Assembly: GCF_019428685.1 (NCBI RefSeq)
Contig: NZ_CP080096.1
Span: 558,001 to 622,000 of the forward strand
DNA length: 64,000 nucleotides
From: Paraburkholderia edwinii
GTDB taxonomy: Bacteria > Pseudomonadota > Gammaproteobacteria > Burkholderiales > Burkholderiaceae
Direction: 5' to 3'
Part shown: one piece after another, positions 18,776 through 27,223 of the stretch
How positions within the stretch are numbered: the stretch's first letter is position 1
Layout of the letters: each line of letters opens with the position of its first letter
Notes under the pieces: generated by a model
What the model was told of the DNA's origin: nothing
What the model saw: only the letters and a program-made list of their open reading frames with translations
Database searches by the model: none
Translations under genes and position numbers: made by a program

Positions 18776-19039
18776 TTACTTGCGCCCGGCGAGAAACGTC
18801 ACACCTTGCGGACCGTAACGTTCGGTATGCGTCATATTGGCCGGCAGATGAAAAACATCGCCTGTTTTGTAGAGGCGTTCTTCGTCGCCAACGCGGATGT
18901 AAATTTCGCCGGCAAGAATCAGCGCCTTCGCTTCGAACGGATGCGCGTGTTCTTCACGCGCACCGGCTTCGTACTGCACGGTGACGAATTCTGTGAATCC
19001 CTCTTTGGCAAGCGCTTCGGTAAAGGCTTCGCGTTGCAT
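18776..19039 (-). CDS. Small single-domain cupin
   Basis: An 87-residue beta-barrel protein. The cupin metal motif 1 is seen as EEHAHPFEAKALILAGEI and motif 2 as GDVFHLPANMTHTE, giving the usual His/Glu/His ligand set for a divalent metal. There is no second domain or DNA-binding domain, so it is a stand-alone cupin of unknown substrate. ATG 19039 has GGAGG upstream. It lies between the FAD oxidase and OsmC genes, all on the minus strand. Confidence 0.82.
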   Translation of the reverse strand: MQREAFTEALAKEGFTEFVTVQYEAGAREEHAHPFEAKALILAGEIYIRVGDEERLYKTGDVFHLPANMTHTERYGPQGVTFLAGRK

Positions 19040-19159
19040 GCGCGTGTCCTCCGTCGGGCGGTTCTACGTAGTGTTGAGCAGACTCGATGGTTCGATGGTG
19101 AGCCTGTTCACTGTTCACCCAGTATAGGTGGCCGCCCGCGGCGCATACAAGACGAGCAA

Positions 19160-19180
19160 GCGCCGGCAACCCGCCGGCGC
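19160..19180 (-). terminator. GC-rich hairpin after the FAD oxidase gene
   Basis: GCGCCGGC-aaccc-GCCGGCGC is a perfect 8-bp stem 7 bp after the stop codon of the FAD oxidase. No U tract follows on the minus strand, so it could be an intrinsic-like or 3'-end stabilising structure. It suggests the cupin gene has its own promoter. Confidence 0.45.
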
Positions 19181-19187
19181 CCGGGCA

Positions 19188-20573
19188 CTACATGCGCGGC
19201 CTGATGTTCTGATTGAGCCGGAAGAAATTGGTGGGATCGTATTTCGTCTTTACATCGACGAGCCGTTCATAGTTGCTGCCGAACGCGGCACGAACTTCGC
19301 TTGCGCCTTCGTCGCCGAGGAAATTTACGAGGCAGGTGTAGCTCGAATGCGGCTTGAGCGCATCCGAGAAGCCGCGAGCCCACGCAATATTCGGCGAACA
19401 TTGCGCCGCGTCGACCCACTTCGCTTCGATGCCGATACTGAAGCCCGCGTTACGGTGAGGAAATGCGGTAGCGGCTGCATCGACCTTGTTGACGGCGCCG
19501 CTGAAGATCTGCACGAGCACCGCGTTGAGGTTCGACGGCGCCTCGTTGCTTTGCTCGACGATCACATCGATGGCGGCGTCGCTCAATTCGCGTACGAACG
19601 TCGAGCGCCAGTAGTTGTGCAGGCCGTCGGGGTGCGTCGCGTCGGCGAGTTTTTGCATCGCTGGAAACGGCATCGGCTGTATCGCTTCGAATACGGGCTG
19701 CGCAACGGCTCTTAGCGATTGAACGATCGGCTCGCCTGCTTCGAGGCTGCCGCAATAGCACATCATGATGGCTACCGCCGGCGCGCCTTCGGGCGTCGTG
19801 ATGAGGCCTGCGTAGGCCGTCAGTTCTTCAGGCGCGGTCTGCATCAAGTCGCGATAAAAGCGCAGCACGGTTGCAGCCTCGCTGCGCGGATAAGCGATCA
19901 TGCCGCCAAGCACGGTCGAAACCGGATGCGCGCGAAACCGAAACGACGTGACGACGCCAAAATTGCCGCCACCGCCGCGCAGCGCCCAGAACAGGTCCGA
20001 ATGCGACGCGTCATGCACCTGCAGCACCTCGCCTTGAGCACTGACGACATCGCAAGAGAGCAGGCTGTCGCAAGTCAGGCCGTATTTGCGCGCGAGCCAA
20101 CCGACGCCGCCGCCGAGCGCAAGGCCCGCGACCCCGGTTTTCGACACCACGCCGGCCGGCACCGCGAGACCATGCGGATGCGTTTCGCGATCGACGTCTT
20201 CGAGCAGCGCGCCCGCCTCGACGGTGACGGTACGCGAAGGGGCGTCGACGCTGACCTGTTTCATCAGCGAAAGATCGATCACGAGGCCGTCGTCGCACAG
20301 CGCGCGGCCTGCGACGTTGTGTCCGCCGCCTTTGACTGCAACAAGCAGGTTGTTGATGCGCGCGAACTGCACGGCACGCACGACATCGTTTGTCGATCCG
20401 CAGCGCGCGATGAGGCCCGGCCGCTTGTCGATGCTCGCATTCCACAGCGTGCGTGCAGTGTCGTAGTCCGAATCGCCGGGCAAAAGCGACTGGCCCGCAA
20501 ATGAATTGATAAAACGCTTAACCGTGCGCAGCTCGACGATCGAGCCATCGGCGTGCTTGAGTATTCCGCTCAT
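19188..20573 (-). CDS. BBE-type FAD-dependent oxidoreductase
   Basis: A 461-residue FAD-linked oxidase. The N-terminal FAD_binding_4 domain carries VAVKGGGHNVAGRALCDDG, with the histidine that anchors FAD in this family, then GLALGGGVGWLARKYGLTCD. A substrate domain follows, and the chain ends with the BBE motif YDPTNFFRLNQNIRP. The cysteine that makes the second flavin bond in berberine-bridge enzymes is not seen at the expected position (VVSKTGVAGLALGG), so single covalent attachment is likely. Such enzymes oxidise sugars or alcohols; the substrate is unknown. No signal peptide. ATG 20573 has AAGGAG upstream; the extension to 20603 is not needed. Confidence 0.87.
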   Translation of the reverse strand: MSGILKHADGSIVELRTVKRFINSFAGQSLLPGDSDYDTARTLWNASIDKRPGLIARCGSTNDVVRAVQFARINNLLVAVKGGGHNVAGRALCDDGLVIDLSLMKQVSVDAPSRTVTVEAGALLEDVDRETHPHGLAVPAGVVSKTGVAGLALGGGVGWLARKYGLTCDSLLSCDVVSAQGEVLQVHDASHSDLFWALRGGGGNFGVVTSFRFRAHPVSTVLGGMIAYPRSEAATVLRFYRDLMQTAPEELTAYAGLITTPEGAPAVAIMMCYCGSLEAGEPIVQSLRAVAQPVFEAIQPMPFPAMQKLADATHPDGLHNYWRSTFVRELSDAAIDVIVEQSNEAPSNLNAVLVQIFSGAVNKVDAAATAFPHRNAGFSIGIEAKWVDAAQCSPNIAWARGFSDALKPHSSYTCLVNFLGDEGASEVRAAFGSNYERLVDVKTKYDPTNFFRLNQNIRPRM

Positions 20574-20836
20574 CAAATGCTCCTTAGAAGTCGGCTGAGC
20601 CACGACTGGCGTCGTGGCGGTTAGCGCGATGTCCTTCGAAAGCGCTTGAATCTATTTATGGCCTTTTGCGCGACGCCGCTTCGCTCATGAGGCGAAGGGC
20701 GGTCGCGCTTTCCCGAACTGACGAAGCGGCGCATGAATCCCTCATTCTTCGCTCATTTTCAGCATTTAGGATAAGCCTCAACGTTGGCCGCAATGCGGTT
20801 GTTGAATGAGTTTGAGCAACCCGAACGGGAGGCATC

Positions 20837-21790
20837 ATGTTGGTACCGGTTATCGATATCTCCGCGCTCTTTGAAGATGACCCGGAAGGCTGGGAAGTCG
20901 TTGAGGACAAACTGTACGAAGCTCACACGACGGTGGGCTTCTCGATCCTGACGGGCCACGGCATACCGCCGCGGATGATGAACGACGTGTTTGCCGCATC
21001 GGCGCGCTTTTACGCGCTGCCGCTCGAGCAGAAACTCGCGTATCGCTATGGCGCGAATCTGCGCGGCTACCTGCCGCTCAACACGTCGACGTTGATCCGC
21101 TCGACGCTGGGCTCCGCGCGCAAGCCGAATCACAGCGAGTCGTTTATCGTGCTCGATGAACTCGACGAGGGCCTGCGCGAACAGTGGGCGCGTTCGGCGG
21201 TCGGCGGCCATCAGGTATGGCCGCGAGATGCAAAGTTCGAAATCGCGGTGCGACGCTATCGCGCGGCGATGTCGCGCGTCGCGCACGCGGTGGTCCGCTG
21301 TTTTTCATGCATGCTCGGTTTGCAGCACGACGGTCTCGACCGCTACTTTGCGCGGCCGAATCCGATTTTGCGTTTGTTGCACTATCCGGCACTGCCGAAC
21401 CGCGAGGCTGACCAGTTCGGCTCGGCGCCGCATACCGACTACGGCTGCTTCACCTTTATCGCGCAGGACAACGTGGGCGGCCTGCAGATCAAGGCGGCGG
21501 ACGGCAGCTGGTTCGACGTGCCGACCATCGAGCATGCGCTCGTGCTGAACACGGGGCAGATCATGGAGGCCTGGAGCGACGGCCTCTTCACGGCGACGCC
21601 GCACCGCGTGCTCAACCATCGGGAACAATCGCGCTATTCGATCGGCTTCTTCTACGATTGCGAATTGAACACGCGCGTGATGCCGCTGACGTCGATGCCG
21701 GAACCGAGGTGCGATTGCACGCCGCAGCCGAAGACCTACGGCGAACATCTCGAGACGATGCTGCGCGCGAACTACTCATTCACGAATTGA
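20837..21790 (+). CDS. Isopenicillin-N-synthase-like 2-oxoglutarate/Fe(II) dioxygenase
   Basis: A 317-residue non-haem iron oxygenase. The DIOX_N region starts VPVIDISALF and contains TVGFSILTGHGIP. The Fe(II) triad is HTD (~199-201, in APHTDYGCFTFI) plus the distal His in TPHRVLNH (~256), and RYSIGFFYD supplies the Arg/Ser that bind 2-oxoglutarate. Bacterial members oxidise small molecules; no pathway partner is adjacent, so the substrate is unknown. ATG 20837 has GGGAGG upstream. It diverges from the FAD oxidase across 263 bp that should contain both promoters and show no other feature. Confidence 0.87.
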   Translation: MLVPVIDISALFEDDPEGWEVVEDKLYEAHTTVGFSILTGHGIPPRMMNDVFAASARFYALPLEQKLAYRYGANLRGYLPLNTSTLIRSTLGSARKPNHSESFIVLDELDEGLREQWARSAVGGHQVWPRDAKFEIAVRRYRAAMSRVAHAVVRCFSCMLGLQHDGLDRYFARPNPILRLLHYPALPNREADQFGSAPHTDYGCFTFIAQDNVGGLQIKAADGSWFDVPTIEHALVLNTGQIMEAWSDGLFTATPHRVLNHREQSRYSIGFFYDCELNTRVMPLTSMPEPRCDCTPQPKTYGEHLETMLRANYSFTN

Positions 21791-21832
21791 TGCATTGAAT
21801 GGAGCGCGCGCGGCAGCATCGTGGAACAACGG

Positions 21833-22927
21833 TTACTGAGTCGACAGGTCGATGCGGCCGAATACGCCTGTTGTCTTGCTCGGACCGGCGGCAAAGAACA
21901 GCGTATTGCTCGGCTGATTATCGACATCGTTGCCGAAGCTCATGCCCCACAGGCCCGTCTGCAAGAACGGCTGCCCGTTGCCGAGCATGAGCTTGCCCAT
22001 ATCCTGGCCGGTGGTCGGGTTGAAGACTTCGATAAAGCCTGAGCCGAAGTTGCCGACCAGCATCATGCCCGACAGCGGGCCGAAGTTCGACGGCGCGAGC
22101 ACCATGCCCCACGGCGCATTGAGCACGCCGCCGTTGCTGACGATGCGGCGGATGAAGTTGCCGTTCAGATCGAATTCGTCAAGCACGCCGAGGCCGTCAC
22201 CGGTAACCTGAGCCGCCTTCGCCGCGTTCTGCTGCGCGTAGGTGACGAACACGCTATTGCCGAGGTGCTGGATGCCAAAAGGCGCAAAGCCGGCTGGCAT
22301 GTTGGGGTCGACGAACTGGCCGGAGGGCTGGATCTTTTGGAACTGCGCGTCGAACATGTCGACCTTCGCGCCGTGGAAGTCCGTTGCGTAAAGGCGATTC
22401 TGGCCGTTCACGTTCACCATCGTGATGCCCTTGTAATTCGCGCCGCCTGCGGCATCGTCGAATGCGGTCACGGCTTCGGTCGGCAGCACGTTGGGCGACC
22501 ACGCGGTGATCGTGCCGGCGAATGTCGCCCAGATGAACACGGCCTTGTTGGGCGCACCGCCATTGGCGCTGATCATGAAGTCGGTGGTCGGGTTGAAGAT
22601 GATGCCGGTCGGGCTGGCGGGACCGTTCGTGCCGTCCGGCATCGAGACGACTAGCGACTGGATGTTGCCGTTGCCGTCGAACAGTGAGGCTTTTTGAGTG
22701 TTGTTATCGGAGACCCACATCGTTGCGGTGGGGTTGAAGGCGACGCCCCAACCGTTCTGCAGGTCCGGGTCGGCCTTGGTGGCGACAATGCTGCCATCGG
22801 AATCGAGCAGCGTTTCGTTGAAGGTTTGCGTGGCAGGCGGCGGGTTGTCATCTCCGCCACAGGCGGCGACGACGATAGCGGCCGATGCTGCGAGCGCGAG
22901 AGCGAGAAGGGTTTTGCGAGTTATCAC
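21833..22927 (-). CDS. TIGR03118-family lipoprotein
   Basis: A 364-residue exported protein. With a GTG start at 22927 (AGGAG upstream) it begins with a lipoprotein signal (LLALALAASAAIVVAAC, lipobox VAAC), so it should be lipidated at Cys and released to the periplasmic face or outer membrane. The body is beta-propeller-like (NGWGVAFNPTATMWVSDNNT; PWGMVLAPSNFGPLSGMMLVGNFG) and matches the uncharacterised TIGR03118 family. The frame extends to 22990 but the extra residues have no signal character. Function unknown. Confidence 0.78.
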   Translation of the reverse strand: MITRKTLLALALAASAAIVVAACGGDDNPPPATQTFNETLLDSDGSIVATKADPDLQNGWGVAFNPTATMWVSDNNTQKASLFDGNGNIQSLVVSMPDGTNGPASPTGIIFNPTTDFMISANGGAPNKAVFIWATFAGTITAWSPNVLPTEAVTAFDDAAGGANYKGITMVNVNGQNRLYATDFHGAKVDMFDAQFQKIQPSGQFVDPNMPAGFAPFGIQHLGNSVFVTYAQQNAAKAAQVTGDGLGVLDEFDLNGNFIRRIVSNGGVLNAPWGMVLAPSNFGPLSGMMLVGNFGSGFIEVFNPTTGQDMGKLMLGNGQPFLQTGLWGMSFGNDVDNQPSNTLFFAAGPSKTTGVFGRIDLSTQ

Positions 22928-23538
22928 GTGGAGCTCCTGTTGAGGTTGTTCTGGGCATGAACGGTTTTTCGCGGCGCAAAAACTTTGCACGCATGCCTAA
23001 CCATGTGCGCCGATACGGGGGTGGCACTATCGCGGCGCATCGCGTAGCAAGCCTATGCAATGTGCAGCACACACAAAACAGCATCTGGAGAAGCTTTATT
23101 CCTAAGAAATGAAGTGAACGCGCGGACGTGAAGTTGTTGAATGAATGAAAGGCTTTTGCACCAGGAGCAGGTGGGCACATGCTCATCAATGGCGCTCAAT
23201 GGTGAGGAAATACGGGATCCGGGCGATACAGGGTTCGCACGCGCGACGGTGCGAAGCGATGTATCGAAAGACGTCGCAAGGAGGTGGCAAAAAGGTACAC
23301 ACAATCCGACACGCATTCGCCACGAGAATCGGCTAAGTTCGCTTGGACATTCGCGGGTTCTCCTTTGCGGGCGCGGGGAGCAGGCATCGGGTTCGGGGTG
23401 TTTGTTATTTGAGCGGACTCGCGATGAGATGAGACTCCACCGATTCGACATAAGCGAGCGATGCGGATGAAGCCAGGGGGTGGTGGTGCGGGGTGTGTGC
23501 GGCGTGGTGGCGGCTGTGGCCAGGGCCGTCGGTCGGTG
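22928..23538. other. Non-coding region before gspI, with a possible recombinase remnant
   Basis: These 611 bp separate the TIGR03118 gene from gspI. No gene is supported. One frame ending at the TAA at 23334-23336 reads GGKKVHTIRHAFATRIG, which resembles the HxLRHxFATHL box of tyrosine recombinases, with nothing recognisable before it; at most it is a short relic. The promoter for gspI-gspJ must lie in the right-hand part. Confidence 0.35.
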
Positions 23539-23922
23539 ATGAGCTTTGATGAGACCGTTCGAGGGTTCACGCTGATCGAAGTGCTGATTGCGCTGGCGAT
23601 TGTGGCGATCGCGATGGGCGCGGTGCTGCGGGCGATTGGATCGCTTGCGGCGGATACGGATTCGGCGAGGGCGCATCTGCTTGCGCTGTGGAGCGCGGAT
23701 AACGCGTTGAGCGAATTGCGTATTACGTCGGCCTGGCCAGAGCCGGGGCAAAAGACGTTTGCTTGTCCGCAAGGGGCTTATCGGTTTGTTTGCCGGCAGG
23801 TGGTGACGGTGATGCCGAGTCCGATTGTCAGGCAGGTGACGGTGAGTGTTTATCCGTCGGCTGCGAGTCGGGGGGTGTTGGCTGAGGTTGTGACGGTGGT
23901 GCAGGATGAGGCGCGCCACTAG
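23539..23922 (+). CDS. gspI: Type II secretion minor pseudopilin GspI
   Basis: A 127-residue minor pseudopilin of the T2SS pseudopilus tip. A 9-residue leader ends in G before FTLIEVLIALAIVAIAMG, the type IV prepilin signal with Glu5, followed by the GspI-type body (ALWSADNALSELRI...WPEPG). It would be cleaved by a prepilin peptidase and placed in the inner membrane. The ATG at 23539 gives a normal leader; the frame opens at 23461, which would give a 35-residue Gly/Arg-rich leader. It overlaps gspJ by 17 bp. The pair lies 22 kb from gspH, where gspI-gspJ normally sit. Confidence 0.85.
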   Translation: MSFDETVRGFTLIEVLIALAIVAIAMGAVLRAIGSLAADTDSARAHLLALWSADNALSELRITSAWPEPGQKTFACPQGAYRFVCRQVVTVMPSPIVRQVTVSVYPSAASRGVLAEVVTVVQDEARH

Positions 23923-24571
23923 GCCACGGCGTGCCCTTGCACGCGCATCCGGCTTCACGCTGATCGAAATGCTCGTGGCGATCGCGCTGCTCGCGGTGAT
24001 TGCCGTCCTTGCATGGCGAGGACTCGATGCGACCGTGCGCGGACGTGACGATGTGACTTCCAATCTTGCTGAAACGCGGCTCCTGGGCCGTTACTTTTCC
24101 CAATTGCAGTTCGACATGATCAACCTCGTCACGCCGGATGAGGTGTTTGGTCCGCCGTTGAGGATTCGGCGCGATGAGCTTGTGCTGATCCGGCACCTGG
24201 GTGTCGGTAATTCGCCTACACAGGTGCAGGTGGTACGGTATCAGCTGAAAGGTCATCAGTTGATGCGCAGTGCGTCGCAGCCGTTGTCGTCGCTGTCGCA
24301 GCTTGCGGATGCGCTGCATCATATGGATGACTTTGCGAGCGTGGTGGCGAGCGATCGGGCGCGCGGGATGACGCTTGCGGTGTGGGTGCCGCAGGTGGGG
24401 TGGACGGGTGATCAGAAGGTGCTGGACAGCACCTATGCGCGATTTCTCCAGGTACATGGCGTGAGCAACGGTACGTCGGTCGGTTTGCCGCTGCCGCGCG
24501 GCATCCGCTTTACGGTGACGATGGGTGCGTCTCCCGTCGAGTTCGTCCGCACGCTTCCGATCGGCCAGTAG
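23906..24571 (+). CDS. gspJ: Type II secretion minor pseudopilin GspJ
   Basis: A 221-residue minor pseudopilin. An Arg-rich leader ends SG before [25 protein letters not shown], a prepilin N-terminus with Glu5; WRGLDATVRGRD and LAETRLLGRYFSQLQFDM are typical of GspJ. With GspI and GspK it forms the tip that starts pseudopilus assembly. It starts inside gspI, so translation is coupled. It is followed by 343 bp of non-coding DNA before the TPR genes. Confidence 0.86.
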   Translation: MRRATRPRRALARASGFTLIEMLVAIALLAVIAVLAWRGLDATVRGRDDVTSNLAETRLLGRYFSQLQFDMINLVTPDEVFGPPLRIRRDELVLIRHLGVGNSPTQVQVVRYQLKGHQLMRSASQPLSSLSQLADALHHMDDFASVVASDRARGMTLAVWVPQVGWTGDQKVLDSTYARFLQVHGVSNGTSVGLPLPRGIRFTVTMGASPVEFVRTLPIGQ

Positions 24572-24914
24572 CGGCGGCGACACTCTGTAGCCGCGGCGAA
24601 CCATTGGGTCAATGGTCCAATCCGCAGTCGCGCGTTGTCCAATCACCCGTGTCAATTTTGCCTTCTGTCATATCGCATCGAAACCGCCCACAACGTTGAG
24701 CGGTGCGCTCGCATAGCGGCTAAAAAATGCTTTAAAGCAATGTGACAGCAAGTCTCCATGCGCCTCTCCAATGCGCGGCAAAATGGTCCGTAACATTCGT
24801 CACACGGGTGTTACTCCCTGTCCGCTAGTCTGATTGCTCAGATCGGGAAGCGGCATACGGTTCGCGCTGGTCTGTGCTCACTGTGTCTCAACAGGACAGG
24901 ATCAGGAGGCGGGC
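24572..24914 (+). promoter_or_regulatory. Regulatory region upstream of the TPR-glycosyltransferase operon
   Basis: Three elements shared with other intergenic regions of the secretion locus lie here: a Pho-like half-site CTGTCAT at 24665-24671; AGCAATGTGACA at 24736-24747, identical to 52975-52986 next to gspG; and ATGGTCCGTAACATT at 24783-24797, identical to 46357-46371. The last overlaps an inverted repeat GTAACA...TGTTAC (24790-24814). Distance from the 15-mer to the start codon is about 118 nt. Confidence 0.6.
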
Positions 24915-27134
24915 ATGGAGGTCGTTCACCCAACCGGCACGCGCGAGGGCGCGTCCGTACCGACGGATGCGGCACGGCGCCAGGCCACCGCGCATTTCTC
25001 ACGGGGCAGGGATCTGCACGGCACCAGCAAGTTCGACGATGCCGCTCGCGAATATCAGGCCGCACTCGCGGTGTATCCCGACTATGCGGAAGCGCTTCAT
25101 CTGTTTGGCGTGCTGGAATTTCAGCGTGGCAATGCAGCGGTATCGGAAGCGTTGCTTCGGCAGTCGGTAGCGCTTGCCGACGCAGTCAACCCGATTTCAG
25201 ATCTGGGCGCGGTGCTGGCGGCGAACGGCAAAGCCGATGAAGGCATGGCACAACTGGATCGCGCGCTGCAGCTGGATCACAACCACGTGCAGACGCTGAT
25301 CCGTCGCGCCAACATGCTGATGGGCATGCGCCGATACGACGAGGCGTTGGCCGGCTATGACCGCGCGCTTGCCGTGTCGCCGTTGACGCTCGATGCGTTA
25401 TGCAATCGCGGCGCCGCGTTGCGCGCACTGGGACGGCTGCAGGATGCGGTGGAAAGCTACCAGCGCGCGCTGACCGTCGATCCGAGATCGTTCGAATCGT
25501 TCTACAACCTCGCAAATGTGCAGCGCGATTTGCAGCGCAATGCGGAGGCGCTACAGAACTACGATCGCGCGCTGGTGATTGTTCCGAACCATGCCGATAT
25601 TCTGTCGGCGCGTGGGCGCACGCTAGTCGACTTGGGGCGTGCGCGCGAGGCGCTCGCGAGCTTCAACGAAGCGATTGCGACGCGGCCGGATTTTGTCGAA
25701 GCGATCTACAACAGCGCAGTGGCGCTTGAGCGGCTTGGGCGAGCGGAAGAAGCGCTGGAGCGGTGCGACCGTGTGCTTGCGCTGGAGCCGAATCATGCGA
25801 AGGCGTTGGCCGCGCGCGGCAATGCGCTGCTGCATCTGACGCGCTATGAAGAGGCTGCGCACGCGTACCAACGCGCGCTTGAACTCGAACCCGGCGCTGT
25901 AGACGTGCTCTGCAACCGTGGCACGGCATTGCGCCACATCGAACGGCATGAAGAAGCGCTGCTGAGCTACGACGCAGCGCTTGCCGGTAGCGCGAACTTC
26001 CCCGAAGCCTGGTGTAATCGCGGCAATGTGCTTCAAGACTTGCATCGCTATGAAGAAGCGATGAACTCGTATGACCGTGCGATCGCTGTCAGCCCCAAGT
26101 ATCCGATCGCCTGGTTCAACCGCGGCAATGTATTGCTCGAAACAAATCGCCTTGATGCCGCGCTGCAAGCGTATGACAAGGCAGTTGCGCTGGATCCGAA
26201 CTACGCGGATGCGCACTTTGGGCAGGGCTTTATTCATCTGGTGCAGGGCGACTTCGCGAACGGCTGGCCGAAATACGAGTGGCGCTTACGCGATCCGAAG
26301 TCCGAGTACAACCGCCGCAGGTTTGCGCAGCCGCGCTGGACTGGCGAGCAGCCGCTGCAAGGCCGCACGATTCTGATTCACGCGGAGCAGGGCTTTGGCG
26401 ACACGCTGCAGTTTTGCCGCTACGTCGAACGGTTTGCGGACATGGGTGCGCAGGTCGTGCTCGAAGTGCAGCCCGCGTTGCGCTCGCTGCTTGCGCCGTT
26501 GCAGGGCGCTGCGCAGGTGATCGCGCTCGGCGATCCGCTGCCGCTGCATGACTTTCAGTGTCCGCTGCTTAGTCTGCCGTTCGCATTGAAGACAGAGCTG
26601 TCGAACATCCCCGCCGATACGCCTTATGTTCACGCGAATCCCGACTTGATGTCGAAGTGGGCCGAAACGTTGGGCGCGAAACGCCGCATGCGGGTAGGCG
26701 TGGCGTGGTCGGGCAATCCTGAGCACAAAAACGACCGCAACCGTTCGATGGAACTCGCGACGCTGTCGCCGCTGTTAGACCTCGATATCGAATGGATCAA
26801 CTTGCAGAAAATCGTACGTGGACGCGATCTCACCGTGCTCGAAGCGTCGCCGTTGCGGAACTTCGATGCGGACCTTCGTGATTTCTCTGATACGGCTGCG
26901 CTGATGGAGTCGCTCGATCTCGTGATCTCGGTCGACACCGCAGTGGCGCACCTTGCGGGCTCGCTCAATCGCCCCGTGTGGATTCTGCTGCCGCATCTCG
27001 GTGAATGGCGTTGGATGCGCGAGCGTAACGACAGCCCGTGGTATCCGAGTGCGCGTCTGTTCCGGCAATCGGCTGCGGGCCGCTGGAACGACGTAGTTGA
27101 CACGGTTCGGCAAGAGCTGGTCCGCAAGATATAG
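24915..27134 (+). CDS. TPR protein with glycosyltransferase-like C-terminal domain (paralogue 1 of 3)
   Basis: 739 residues. About twelve TPR units (for example YDRALAVSPLTLDALCNRGAA) fill residues ~30-465. Residues ~475-739 are a GT-B half-domain like those of GT9 heptosyltransferases and OGT-like enzymes: ILIHAEQGFGDTLQFCRYVE, VGVAWSGNPEHKNDRNRS and VISVDTAVAHLAGSLNRPVW. No signal peptide, so it is cytosolic. Related TPR-GT architectures glycosylate proteins; here the acceptor may be the giant exoprotein downstream (inference). ATG 24915 has AGGAGG upstream; the frame opens at 24834. First gene of a three-paralogue operon. Confidence 0.8.
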   Translation: MEVVHPTGTREGASVPTDAARRQATAHFSRGRDLHGTSKFDDAAREYQAALAVYPDYAEALHLFGVLEFQRGNAAVSEALLRQSVALADAVNPISDLGAVLAANGKADEGMAQLDRALQLDHNHVQTLIRRANMLMGMRRYDEALAGYDRALAVSPLTLDALCNRGAALRALGRLQDAVESYQRALTVDPRSFESFYNLANVQRDLQRNAEALQNYDRALVIVPNHADILSARGRTLVDLGRAREALASFNEAIATRPDFVEAIYNSAVALERLGRAEEALERCDRVLALEPNHAKALAARGNALLHLTRYEEAAHAYQRALELEPGAVDVLCNRGTALRHIERHEEALLSYDAALAGSANFPEAWCNRGNVLQDLHRYEEAMNSYDRAIAVSPKYPIAWFNRGNVLLETNRLDAALQAYDKAVALDPNYADAHFGQGFIHLVQGDFANGWPKYEWRLRDPKSEYNRRRFAQPRWTGEQPLQGRTILIHAEQGFGDTLQFCRYVERFADMGAQVVLEVQPALRSLLAPLQGAAQVIALGDPLPLHDFQCPLLSLPFALKTELSNIPADTPYVHANPDLMSKWAETLGAKRRMRVGVAWSGNPEHKNDRNRSMELATLSPLLDLDIEWINLQKIVRGRDLTVLEASPLRNFDADLRDFSDTAALMESLDLVISVDTAVAHLAGSLNRPVWILLPHLGEWRWMRERNDSPWYPSARLFRQSAAGRWNDVVDTVRQELVRKI

Positions 27135-27223
27135 ACGGCGACTTCGCGCCATAGCCGCAAGAGTCATAGTCGTACGAATACAAGCAAGCGCAAACGCAGT
27201 GACGTCCGACGAGAGGATCATCG

